Notes: generated by a model not told the origin, from the sequence alone. A stretch of DNA of 64,000 nt from CAYRHJ01 sp964424105 (GCA_964424105.1 CAYRHJ010000007.1:62001-126000); one strand, 5' to 3'. Positions 42,633-50,054 are shown, counted from the stretch's first letter. A program made the numbers and translations.

Positions 42633-43523
42633 ATGTCGGTTCGAGCAATCGTAGGCCTCGGAACGTGCATCCTGACCAGTGCATTGGCTACTTCCGCCTG
42701 GTGCCAGGATTTTTCCATCGACATCATTCCGACGCAGGATTCAATGACACGGGCAAATGAACCGCAGAGCACTTTTGGACAGGCCGGCGGGCTGCACGTT
42801 TCCGGTCCCGCCGCCGTCAATGCCGCCTCTGAACCGCAGGGCGCTGCCAACTCCTGGTTGATGTTCCACTCCGACATTGCCGTCCAAGTTTTCAATGAAC
42901 AATTCGGACCGAATCAATGGGTCATCGTTTCTGCCACGCTGACCGTGTTCGAAGTCGGCAATCCGAACAACAGCGCCTTCAACCGCGGCCTGGGAAACTT
43001 TCGCGTCTTTTGGTTGGCCAATGATAATTGGCAAGAGGGGGGTGGATCGCCCGGTGGCCCCGGCGAGACCTTCGACGATGAAATCAATTTCGAACGGGAA
43101 TCGTTGTTCCGTAACGACGATGTCGATGAACCACTTGGCCAATTCCGTAACGAAGGCGACGATCGCGAATTGGTTTTCAGTCTGGATTTGACCGATGGAT
43201 TCACGGACGATTTGATGATGGGCGGTGTGATTTCGTTGTTCCTGACCGCCGCCGACGACACCATCGGTTTCACCTTTCGCTCCAAGGACCGGGCCGCGAC
43301 GGACCCATCGCAAGTTCCCCTCCTGACTCTCGTCGCCCGATCAACCATGGACGCGGAAACAAATGGTCCGCAGCCGGACCCCCCGGGCGCAACACCGCCA
43401 ACGTGCGGATTGGGTATGCCAGTGGCCATGATGATGCTGTCGGCGGTTCTGCCGCTGATTCGATATCGACCCCGATCTCGCGCTGCCCGGCCATGGAAAC
43501 GTCAAACGATTTCTGAGCTGTGA
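42633..43523 (+). CDS. Secreted DNRLRE/CBM96-like protein with a CTERM-like sorting tail
   Basis: 296 residues from ATG 42633, preceded by GAAAGGAA. Signal peptide LGTCILTSALATSAWC with cleavage near AWCQ. The domain starts IIPTQDSMTRANEPQSTFGQ, continues with VSATLTVFEV and a beta-rich region, like DNRLRE-type beta-sandwich proteins. The C-terminus has a tripartite tail: TCGLGM, then a hydrophobic stretch PVAMMMLSAVLPLI, then RYRPRSRAARPWKR, resembling PEP-CTERM or MYXO-CTERM anchors in layout but with a Cys-Gly motif. This suggests cell-surface sorting. Its 3' end is duplicated in decayed form at 45522-45620. Confidence 0.7.
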   Translation: MSVRAIVGLGTCILTSALATSAWCQDFSIDIIPTQDSMTRANEPQSTFGQAGGLHVSGPAAVNAASEPQGAANSWLMFHSDIAVQVFNEQFGPNQWVIVSATLTVFEVGNPNNSAFNRGLGNFRVFWLANDNWQEGGGSPGGPGETFDDEINFERESLFRNDDVDEPLGQFRNEGDDRELVFSLDLTDGFTDDLMMGGVISLFLTAADDTIGFTFRSKDRAATDPSQVPLLTLVARSTMDAETNGPQPDPPGATPPTCGLGMPVAMMMLSAVLPLIRYRPRSRAARPWKRQTISEL

Positions 43524-43548
43524 GCGAACGGTCTTCTAACAATTATCA

Positions 43549-43677
43549 GAGCCGCGACCGCCAGGCCGGGTGGCCCACCTCCTTTGGAGGTGGGGGAGCC
43601 GATGATTAATGCGCCAGTTCGTAGAGCCGGTCTTCACCCGCCTATTATCAGAGCCGCGAGCGCAAAGCGAGCGGTCC
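43549..43677 (+). repeat. Repeat family A, two copies around a family B palindrome
   Basis: GAGCCGCGACCGCCAGG (43549-43565) and GAGCCGCGAGCGCAAAGCGA plus GCGGTCC (43651-43677). Both are preceded by ATTATCA, so a 14-16 bp direct repeat flanks the family B palindrome at 43567-43607. Confidence 0.8.
43567..43607 (+). repeat. Palindromic repeat family B
   Basis: Clean family member: GGGTGGCCCACCTCC, TTT, GGAGGTGGGGGAGCCGATGA. Stem CCACCTCC / GGAGGTGG. Confidence 0.85.
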
Positions 43678-43686
43678 GCCGCGTTC

Positions 43687-43799
43687 CGTCATTCCGGCGT
43701 TTTCATCGTTATTCCGGCGCAAGCCGGAATCCAGGCAGCGTTTTTCTGGATTCCGGCTTGCGCCGGAATGACGGATGCGGGCGTTCGCCGGAATGACGG
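43687..43799. repeat. ATTCCGGCG repeat family C, inverted pair
   Basis: Copies ATTCCGGCGCAAGCCGGAAT and, after CAGGCAGCGTTTTTCTG, GATTCCGGCTTGCGCCGGAA face each other and can form a long hairpin (43711-43773); partial copies lie on each side. With the family A and B copies this fills the 568-nt gap before 44092. No gene is recognised between 43524 and 44091. Confidence 0.85.
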
Positions 43800-44091
43800 G
43801 CCAGGCGCATGGGTATTGACGCAGGTCGCCGGCGAGTGTGACCCGACCATGATGGTGGTGAGTATGACCCGACCGTGACGGCGGCGTGAGGCCAAAGAGT
43901 GGGCTGTGTCGCCCCGCGTTCGATAAGTCGCAAAACTGAAAGACCCTGCTACACTAGCACCGTTGATTGACAAGCCAAACGGTTTCGACGAGGATGGCTC
44001 TCGCTTGCCTCTTGCGGGGCGGGTGACGCGGAGCGGTGACGCTCCGAATTCGCGTTTTCCAAAACAGGCTTTGCGGCCAAAGGAGGTGTCT

Positions 44092-44553
44092 ATGCCGGGT
44101 GACCGAGCAGAGACGTTGGTAAAACTGGTGTCGCGATACGCGGCAGCGGCGAAAGATTATTCAAACTACATTTGTGGCCTTTCGGATGTGATTGTCGCTG
44201 TTGAACGCGTACTGCGTTCATTGCCCGGAAAGATCGAGGCAAGCGTCAAGATAGATAACGCGCTGGTACTTTCGTTCGATCGCGGGGGTGCTGACTGGTC
44301 TCTATACCTTGAGGGGTGCGAAGAGTTCCCGTGCCTTTTGAGGGACGCGCCGATTGACCAAAAAATCAAGGCGTATCCATACCTCGAAGTCCTCATCGAG
44401 AGTATGTTGGACACGCAGGCGAAGCGTCTCTTGAGTTTGCAAGCCGCACTCCCCAACGTAACGAGCGTCCGCGAAAGGATTCGCGCCCTCAAAGCTAGCT
44501 TTGTGCCGCCGCCCCCGCCGAGGAAGGAGGTCACGGATGACGTCCCCTTCTGA
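44092..44553 (+). CDS. Unknown protein 1 of a three-gene coupled cassette, with an SSB-tip-like C-terminus
   Basis: 153 residues, not recognised. The start ATG 44092 has an ideal AAAGGAGGTG site, stronger than most in the window. Mostly helical by composition (ETLVKLVSRYAAAAKDYSNY, VIVAVERVLRSLPGK, LEVLIESMLDTQAKRLLSLQ). It ends with a Pro-rich linker and EVTDDVPF, which resembles the acidic C-terminal tip of single-stranded-DNA-binding proteins (DDDIPF), though no OB fold is seen. The last 17 nt overlap the start of the next gene, whose AAGGAGG site is encoded by its final codons. Confidence 0.7.
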   Translation: MPGDRAETLVKLVSRYAAAAKDYSNYICGLSDVIVAVERVLRSLPGKIEASVKIDNALVLSFDRGGADWSLYLEGCEEFPCLLRDAPIDQKIKAYPYLEVLIESMLDTQAKRLLSLQAALPNVTSVRERIRALKASFVPPPPPRKEVTDDVPF

Positions 44554-44974
44554 GTCGCGATCAAGGCGCGAACAAATTCTGCTTGAGGCCATCAACCCGG
44601 TTGATGGAAAGTCCTGTCACGTGCAAATCAGCTTCGACCGCATGCAGGCCGTTGGGCGACGAAGCTTGGGTCAGGCAAAAGAGTGCGGCTACATCGTGCC
44701 GATGATCTTGCAACGGCCCGCGGCTGTATTTGAGGGGCTTCGACGCGACGAAGACGATGACCTGCGCGGGGTTGGCTGGCGATGTTATTGCGGAGTTCCC
44801 GACCGGAGCTTTCGCGTAGACGGGACCGAATCGCCGCCCTACCCAGGGCAAGTATTCTTGGTGTTCGTCAACGACGAGGAAGTCGCTTATAATTGGTACT
44901 GGGCCAAGTGCGATCGTGATGATCGGACGTTGCCTGAGGGATACGTGGATCGGTTCCGGAAGAGGTTGCTATGA
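44537..44974 (+). CDS. Unknown protein 2 of a three-gene coupled cassette
   Basis: 145 residues from ATG 44537 with AAGGAGG at the right distance, overlapping the previous gene by 17 nt. Not recognised. Noticeable parts: CHVQISFDRMQAVGRRSLGQ, GWRCYCGVPDRSFRVDG, then QVFLVFVNDEEVAYNWYWAK and LPEGYVDRFRKRLL. The central VFxVFVNxE..YNWYW strand-like segment and small basic end could fit a small nuclease or toxin fold, but this is only an impression. Its stop overlaps the next start (ATGA). Confidence 0.7.
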   Translation: MTSPSESRSRREQILLEAINPVDGKSCHVQISFDRMQAVGRRSLGQAKECGYIVPMILQRPAAVFEGLRRDEDDDLRGVGWRCYCGVPDRSFRVDGTESPPYPGQVFLVFVNDEEVAYNWYWAKCDRDDRTLPEGYVDRFRKRLL

Positions 44975-45396
44975 AGCCCGAATCCAACGCTGATTTTGCC
45001 AGGCGGATGATGCTGCTGGCCCGTCCCGCGGAGCAGTTCAAGCCGACGGCGATGTACGATCGCGACGGCGATTGTATCGAGTTTTTGACGAAGCCGGACC
45101 CGTTCTACGCCGAGCGCGTGGACGATCTCATCACGGTGTATTACAGCCAAGACACGCAAGAGGTCATCGGATCGCTGATCAAGGGTGCGTCGAAGTTTTG
45201 CGAACGCATCCATCAATCCATGCCTGGATTCAAGATCGTGATTCAGGACGGTCGCGTACGTTTGGAACACCTGTTTCTCGCCCAGCTATGGCAAATGAAA
45301 GACGTCGACCCGAACGGAATGATCACGCTCACCTATCGCAAGTTGATTCAGGTTGCCGAAGATGCCGACGCGGAAGCGGAAATGACCTCGGCTTGA
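44971..45396 (+). CDS. Unknown protein 3 of a three-gene coupled cassette, weakly DUF2283-like
   Basis: 141 residues, starting inside the previous stop codon (ATGA), so translation is coupled. The segment AMYDRDGDCIEFLTKPDPFY followed by AERVDDLITVYYSQDTQEVI and GSLIKGASKF resembles the short beta-rich pattern of DUF2283-type proteins, often linked with toxin-antitoxin loci; the match is from memory and weak. The second half (IVIQDGRVRLEHLFLAQLWQ) is unrecognised. No signal peptide. Confidence 0.68.
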   Translation: MKPESNADFARRMMLLARPAEQFKPTAMYDRDGDCIEFLTKPDPFYAERVDDLITVYYSQDTQEVIGSLIKGASKFCERIHQSMPGFKIVIQDGRVRLEHLFLAQLWQMKDVDPNGMITLTYRKLIQVAEDADAEAEMTSA

Positions 45397-45431
45397 AGAT
45401 TTGATCGAATCCAAATAGTTGGCGTTGGCGC

Positions 45432-45521
45432 AATTCTCGGCGCACCCCCTGAATTCGTCGGCCCCATTCAACGCGAAGGCTCGTCTGTCGACGAGCAGAT
45501 TTAATTCCCGACCGCGAATTT
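45432..45521 (+). pseudogene. Decayed copy of an internal piece of the downstream GyrI-like gene
   Basis: The sequence aligns by eye with about 46700-46815 in the gene starting at 45784: CCTGAATTCGTCGGCCCC, CAACGCGAAGG, TGTCGACGAGC, AATTCCCGACCGCG are shared, with substitutions and a deletion that puts a stop (TAA) in frame. It is a fragment without its own start. Confidence 0.75.
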
Positions 45522-45620
45522 GCCGCTGATTCGGAATCGATCCCGTGCTAGCGCAGCCCGGTGCTTGAAACGCCAAACGACTTCTGAGCTGTGAGCAAAC
45601 GGTCTTCTGACAATTATCAG
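45522..45620 (+). pseudogene. Decayed copy of the 3' end of the DNRLRE-like gene
   Basis: Aligns with 43451-43549: GCCGCTGATTCG, the segment corresponding to the CTERM-like basic tail, CTTCTGAGCTGTGAGC, AACGGTCTTCT and CAATTATCAG, extending past the original stop codon into the adjacent family A start. It abuts the fragment of the other gene at the shared sequence TGCCGC. Confidence 0.78.
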
Positions 45621-45672
45621 CGCCGTGATCGCCCGCCTGTGCGTGTACGCACGCAGACAGGTCAGGGAGCGG
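45621..45672 (+). repeat. Repeat family A variant
   Basis: GCGCCGTGATCGCCCGCCTG then CAGACAGGTCAGGGAGCGGG; an internal palindrome TGTGCGTGTACGCACGCA lies between the two ends. Confidence 0.65.
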
Positions 45673-45783
45673 GAATTCGGAATTCATGCGAAGTTCGGGC
45701 ATGAATCAGCCATTGGCGGTATGATCAACCCGCATGATCCAGTCGAATGGCCAGGAACCGTTTTTGTCGGGAGGCGAATTACC

Positions 45784-47256
45784 ATGACTGTGTTGGCTCA
45801 CACGCGTGCAAATCGTGGGTCGGGTGTGGGTCGATCGCGATCGTCGCGAGCATACAGTCGAAACAACCTGCGGTGTTCCGGGACGGTTCGCGACCGGGAC
45901 GCATCGCCCCGTGTCGCCAGTCATGCTATTTGCATCTTAACAGAGCCGCGACCCTGGACGCGACCAAGGCGGGAGCGTCCAGTCTGGCAAACGGACAACC
46001 CCGTCCATAGCACTCGAACCGCGCCACGACCGCCGGAAACTACCTGTTCAAGGAGCGGGGGGCGCCTTACCCTTTTCAAGCGCATTATCGACGTTCCAAG
46101 AGTTGCGACAATTCAGACTAGCTACGCTCGCCGCTGTCATCTGACCCGACCGATCCTCGCCTTGCTCGCCGCATGCATGAACCTATCCGTAACGCAACAG
46201 GCCGTCGGGCAATCGGAAGCGCTTTTCGCCATTCAGGAGTTCGAAGCCGGCGCCCGAATGTTCAAGATCCATCGCACCCCGTATTGGCAGCTCGGCCAAG
46301 TTGTGCAAGAAATCCATTCACTTCTGAATTCGAATGCGAGTTATGAGGCTATGTATGTTGCTTTTCTAGATGACCCGCAGAACGTTCCGCCCCATCGATT
46401 TCGAGTAGAAGCGGGCGTCCTCCTGCCCAGCGACGCCAATACGCTGGCCGGCTTCACGTCGCAACGCTACGAAAGATTTCTGGCGGCTACGCTCACGTTG
46501 CCCGCCGACCGCCGATTGACGTTACAAGACCACGAGAGGCTGCGAGTCTGGGCCAAAAGCAAAGGGCACCTCGTTCACGGCCACATCATGGAAGTTTACC
46601 CACGCGCCGAAAGTACAAGTGATCGAGCGCAGCTTCGGTTGTTTCTATACGAATTGCCTACGGTGCAGGCCGACGTGGAAGTAGACGAGCCGCCGCAGAA
46701 AATTCTCGACGCGCCTCCTGAATTCGTCGGCCCCGTTCAACGCGAAGGTCCGCCTGTCGACGAGCCGGACGCGCTGATTGAATTCCCGACCGCGCAATTC
46801 CCGACCGCGCAATTGCCGCCGGCTGTTCAGAATTGGGTCAACGACGTCGCAGCCCGGCTGCGGGTCATCGCCGGCATCGTGGAAGAGAATGACCCAGCGG
46901 GCCATCAACGGTTGGTTTCGCTTTTAAGCCCGTTGATTACAATCGCACGCGGACCGCAGGTCATCGAGCCAATCCAACGTGACGCTGCACTACCGGCTTT
47001 GCGGTGGGCGACGGAATTATCCGATCGCGATGCCGTGCTGAAGCAAATCGATAGAATCCTCGTCCGGGCCCATTTGAAAGTGGATGATCTGGATCAAACT
47101 TATGAATCCCTTGTGCCCGTTATTGCCAATGTCCATCAACTGCTTGCGAGTGAATCTGGCGATAATCAGCCAATCGGGCCGATGCCCGTCGAGGTTTCAC
47201 CACGTTTGCAAAGAGATCGTTCACAGATCGATGAAATTAGGGCGGACGGTGAATAA
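45784..47256 (+). CDS. Exported protein with GyrI-like (AraC effector-binding) domain, repeat in its N-terminal region
   Basis: 490 residues from ATG 45784 (GGGAGG at about 10 nt); no ATG, GTG or TTG follows between the repeat and the hydrophobic core. Residues about 53-92 are encoded by a full-length family A repeat. A signal-like stretch (RPILALLAACMNLSVTQQAV) follows at about 122-141. Residues about 145-285 resemble a GyrI-like domain: FAIQEFEAGARMFKI, YVAFLDDPQNVPPHRFRVEA, GVLLPSD, LRVWAKSKGHLVHGHIMEVY. The C-terminal part (DDVAARLRVIAGIVEENDPA) is helical. GyrI-like domains usually bind small molecules in the cytoplasm, so an exported one is unusual. Thioredoxin gene starts 1 nt after its stop. 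Confidence 0.7.
   Translation: MTVLAHTRANRGSGVGRSRSSRAYSRNNLRCSGTVRDRDASPRVASHAICILTEPRPWTRPRRERPVWQTDNPVHSTRTAPRPPETTCSRSGGRLTLFKRIIDVPRVATIQTSYARRCHLTRPILALLAACMNLSVTQQAVGQSEALFAIQEFEAGARMFKIHRTPYWQLGQVVQEIHSLLNSNASYEAMYVAFLDDPQNVPPHRFRVEAGVLLPSDANTLAGFTSQRYERFLAATLTLPADRRLTLQDHERLRVWAKSKGHLVHGHIMEVYPRAESTSDRAQLRLFLYELPTVQADVEVDEPPQKILDAPPEFVGPVQREGPPVDEPDALIEFPTAQFPTAQLPPAVQNWVNDVAARLRVIAGIVEENDPAGHQRLVSLLSPLITIARGPQVIEPIQRDAALPALRWATELSDRDAVLKQIDRILVRAHLKVDDLDQTYESLVPVIANVHQLLASESGDNQPIGPMPVEVSPRLQRDRSQIDEIRADGE
45942..46057 (+). repeat. Repeat family A, full-length copy inside a coding frame
   Basis: Runs from GAGCCGCGACCCTGGACGCG to CAAGGAGCGG with the 8-bp inverted repeat CTGGACGC / GCGTCCAG. 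It is read as TEPRPWTRPRRERPVWQTD and following residues in the N-terminal region of the gene at 45784. Confidence 0.85.
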
Positions 47257-47257
47257 A

Positions 47258-47734
47258 ATGGTTAAGACCCGGAAAATTCGCTTGTGCATCACGTTCCTGT
47301 TTGTCGCGTCCCCCTTGGGATGCTCGCGGGGTGATTTCACATTACCCACATTGGACGGAAAGAAAGTGTCACTGAATGATTTCCGTGGCAATGTGATTTT
47401 ATTGAATTTCTGGGGTGTTGGGTGACCAAATTGCTATGCGGAGGTTCCGCAGCTCATCGCCGTGCAACGCAAATATCAGGATCGGGGTTTCAAGGTGCTG
47501 GCCGTCGATGTTTGGGATGACGATGCCGCGACGTTACGGCGGTATGCGAGGCAATGTGAAATTAATTACGCCATTTTATTGAACGGGTCCGGCGTGGGCA
47601 GCAAATGGGGTGTTGAATTCATACCGGATAATTTCCTTCTCGACAAGAAAGGGAACATTGTCGAGCGCATCGGCGACTTGTCGCCGGAAAAGTTACCGCA
47701 CGTGGAATCGAAAATCGAACGCCTGCTTCGCTAG
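47258..47734 (+). CDS. Thioredoxin-like (TlpA/ResA-type) lipoprotein, probable selenoprotein with in-frame UGA
   Basis: 158 residues if the UGA at 47423-47425 is read through. From ATG 47258 there is a lipoprotein signal (RLCITFLFVASPLGC, cysteine C22), then DFTLPTLDGKKVSLNDFRGN and VILLNFWGVG-UGA-PNCYAEVPQLIAVQ, then KYQDRGFKVLAVDVWDDD and FIPDNFLLDKKGNIVERIG. TlpA-family proteins have NFWATWCPPCRAEMP here, so UGA stands exactly at the first redox cysteine (position 56), giving UxxC with C59. The frame is intact on both sides and no other stop occurs. A thiol-disulfide reductase at the membrane is expected. A nonsense mutation (TGC or TGT to TGA) is the alternative. It begins 1 nt after the GyrI-like gene. 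Confidence 0.8.
47423..47453 (+). promoter_or_regulatory. Candidate bacterial SECIS element behind an in-frame UGA
   Basis: After the UGA (47423-47425) the mRNA can form a hairpin: stem TGCGG (47437-47441) with CCGCA (47447-47451), extended by GC / GC across a TA bulge, and apical loop AGGTT. The loop GG lies 18-19 nt after the UGA. Bacterial SECIS elements need a guanine at the beginning of the apical loop about 16-37 nt downstream; the Escherichia coli fdhF element has AGGU at almost the same distance. The stem is short (5-7 bp). Confidence 0.6.
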
Positions 47735-47897
47735 TGTACAGTTTTTTGGAGATTGATTCGACCGCTTTGTCCCGCGGCGAATCGCCTGCCGGTCGATCTC
47801 AACCCCACAAACCCGCTTGCCGACATACCGATTCGTAGGCGTCCACGCTTTCGAAACGTGCAACCGGTTTGCTTTTCTGAATCAAGAATCGGGATCG

Positions 47898-49241
47898 ATG
47901 ACTCCCTGGGTTGTTTCGAGATTATTTTACCCCCTTCACGAACGGTTTTTCAACCGCCGAACGTTTTCCCTATTGAACGAGCTGGAAGATTCACAATGGT
48001 GGTCTCGCGATGAATTACGAGCTTTTCAGGCAAGGAAACTCGCTTCGCTAATCCAGCATGTCAATGCGCACTGTCCGTTTTACGCGGCGAGAATGACACG
48101 GGCAAATTTCAAGACCACGATCGGCGATCCGCTTGACGAACTGGCTCGTTGGCCGTTGCTCGACAAGTCCACGATTCGCAAACATTTTCCAGAACTCACC
48201 TGGCGGGTTCGCGGCGATCGTGCCAGGCGGATGGCGACGGGCGGCTCGACGGGAGAACCGCTGGTGATTTGGGTCGATCGTTGGCGTCGTTCGTTCGACA
48301 AGGCCGCTCGCATGCGGACGCATCGATGGTTCGGCGTGGAACCGGGTGACAGGGAGGCCTACCTGTGGGGGGCGACCGTGGGTCAACGGCGGCAGGACGT
48401 GCTTCGGGCGGGTCGTGATTGGTTGCTGAACGACCTGCTGCTGAGCGTATTCGATTTGTCCAAGAAGCGCTGTGAAGCCTATTTGAAGTCGATTGAACGT
48501 TTCAAGCCTGCATGCCTGTTTGGATACCCCAGCAGCATTGAACGCCTTTGTACGTTCGCGTTGGAGGCCGGCAGGAAGACTTGGCCATCGACCCTACAGG
48601 CCGTTTTTGTCACCGGTGAAATCCTGGACCCAGCCACTCGAAAGACGATCGGTGATTTCTTCCACGTACCGGTCGCGGATGGATACGGAGGGCGAGATTT
48701 CGGGTTCTGCGCGCATGAATGCCCGATGGGCAGCCTACACATCACCGATGAGCACGTCGTGGTTGAAATCGTCGACGAGCAGGGCGACGTTGTGCCTGCT
48801 GGCCAACATGGTGAAATCATCGTCACGAATCTGGACAACCTGGCGACACCGTTGATTCGATATCGAACGGGCGACATGGGTTCAATCAGTCCGAACCCTT
48901 GTCGATGCGGGCGTGGATTGGGCGTGTTGGAGATGATTCATGGTCGCCGGTCCGATCATCTGGTGGCGCTGGATGGTAGCTTGCAACACGCGTTGTCGGT
49001 CATTTACGTGATGCGAGATCTTTCAGCCATCAAGCAGTTTCGGATTCATCAGCAGGCGGACCGCTCGGTCGACGTGCACATCGTCCCCCACGGTCGATTT
49101 CTGGATCAGGCCGGGGATCAGGCGTTGAACGGTCTTCGCAAATGCCTGGGGAGCGGCTTGGATGCACGCCTGCACGTCGTGCCCCAAATAGACAGCCATC
49201 CATCCGGAAAATGGCGATACGTCACGTCCGAAGCGGTTTGA
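47898..49241 (+). CDS. Phenylacetate-CoA-ligase-like / CapK family adenylate-forming enzyme
   Basis: 447 residues from ATG 47898. The family pattern is clear: LASLIQHVNAHCPFYAARM near the N-terminus, WPLLDKSTIRKHFPEL, the nucleotide loop MATGGSTGEPLVIWVD, FGYPSSIERLCTFA, FVTGEILDPATRKTI, YGGRDFGFCAHEC, GEIIVTNLDNLATPLIRYRTGDMG and HGRRSDHLVALDG. PaaK/CapK-type proteins activate carboxylic acids as adenylates; CapK-like members are common in capsule and exopolysaccharide loci. Substrate unknown. The upstream TTG 47817 would add 27 residues without homology features. Confidence 0.87.
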   Translation: MTPWVVSRLFYPLHERFFNRRTFSLLNELEDSQWWSRDELRAFQARKLASLIQHVNAHCPFYAARMTRANFKTTIGDPLDELARWPLLDKSTIRKHFPELTWRVRGDRARRMATGGSTGEPLVIWVDRWRRSFDKAARMRTHRWFGVEPGDREAYLWGATVGQRRQDVLRAGRDWLLNDLLLSVFDLSKKRCEAYLKSIERFKPACLFGYPSSIERLCTFALEAGRKTWPSTLQAVFVTGEILDPATRKTIGDFFHVPVADGYGGRDFGFCAHECPMGSLHITDEHVVVEIVDEQGDVVPAGQHGEIIVTNLDNLATPLIRYRTGDMGSISPNPCRCGRGLGVLEMIHGRRSDHLVALDGSLQHALSVIYVMRDLSAIKQFRIHQQADRSVDVHIVPHGRFLDQAGDQALNGLRKCLGSGLDARLHVVPQIDSHPSGKWRYVTSEAV

Positions 49242-49700
49242 CGCATATCAGATGACTTGGCGAATCGATGACGGACCCGGCAGGGCGCCCTGCGTATTGA
49301 TTTGGGGCTGCCGGGCGACGATGCCGGCCGGCGTTTGAATCGACCGCCTCACGCGTTGTTCCAGGGAATCGGTTCATACAAATATGCAATGGATTCCGGT
49401 TTGGACATGGCCTTTTTCGCCCGGCTGAGGCTGATTTTGACGGCACTACGCCATTTCCAGGGGGTTACATCCGCCGTCGCATGGTAGACCCCTGGCCACC
49501 GATTGAAGCGCTTTCGGGGAAAGCAGGGGATTTGGGGAAGCGGATGGGGGCTTTTCGCCGGTCAGGCTTGGGAATGGTCTTGGCGTAGTTAAATTTGGGG
49601 GCTAGACGGATTCAGGAAGGTTGTTATAGTTTGGAGAGTGGTGCCGCGACGGCGTGGAGCGGCATTGGAATCGTTATATGCTGGCTTGCCCGGCAGAAAG
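49242..49700. other. Intergenic region without a recognised gene
   Basis: About 460 nt with no convincing coding frame and none of the dispersed repeat families. TATAGT at about 49626-49631 could be a -10 element for the small ORF at 49709, but no matching -35 is seen. Confidence 0.4.
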
Positions 49701-49708
49701 AGAGTGGA

Positions 49709-49783
49709 ATGGTGGATAATTATCTTTTGTGGGTCGTTGTACTCGGTTTGGTTGCGTTCTTTTTCCTGGGTACGGGGAACTAG
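49709..49783 (+). CDS. Candidate 24-residue single-pass membrane microprotein
   Basis: ATG 49709 preceded by AAAGAGAG opens a 24-codon frame: MVDNYLLW, VVVLGLVAFFFL, GTGN. It is almost entirely one membrane helix with short polar ends, similar in layout to known bacterial microproteins such as CydX or KdpF, but not a match to any that I recognise. A strong terminator follows 46 nt after the stop. It stands alone in a 900-nt gap, which suggests an independent small transcript; a small RNA is the alternative. Confidence 0.45.
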   Translation: MVDNYLLWVVVLGLVAFFFLGTGN

Positions 49784-49828
49784 TGCTGGCGGCGGCATCA
49801 AGCCGTCGTTGTGCTAGGATTGAGAGAT

Positions 49829-49861
49829 GGCGGCGGGTTGCGATTTGAACCGCCGCTTTTT
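49829..49861 (+). terminator. Rho-independent terminator
   Basis: Stem GGCGGCGGGTT / AACCGCCGC (9 bp with one bulge) around GCGATTTG, followed by TTTTTC. It would end a transcript carrying the 24-residue ORF at 49709. Confidence 0.75.
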
Positions 49862-50027
49862 CTTGCGCTGAGGGCGCTATTGGCGCGCACGGTGATATTT
49901 TCGCGGTGGGTGCTGATTGCGAGGACTGTGCATTTTCTGGGAACGACGTCGAAACGCGCGATGTGACCATCATCAGCGGTGAAAATCTGCCGGCGAAGTT
50001 TTCGAGTCGTGCGGGTGAACCTACGAG

Positions 50028-50054
50028 CTGGATTCCGGCTTTCGCCGGAATGAC
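50028..50054. repeat. ATTCCGGCG repeat family C
   Basis: GCTGGATTCCGGCTTTCGCC followed by GGAATGAC, a single copy upstream of the LptD-like gene's promoter. Confidence 0.8.

Noticed and set aside
43524..44091. A CRISPR-like array, because several palindromes are close together
   Set aside because: The copies belong to three different families with irregular spacing and no constant-length spacers; no cas gene is nearby.
47420..47465. A sequencing or assembly frameshift as explanation for the UGA in the thioredoxin gene
   Set aside because: Both halves are in the same frame with no length change, so a frameshift is not needed. A base substitution (nonsense) remains possible and is kept as the alternative.
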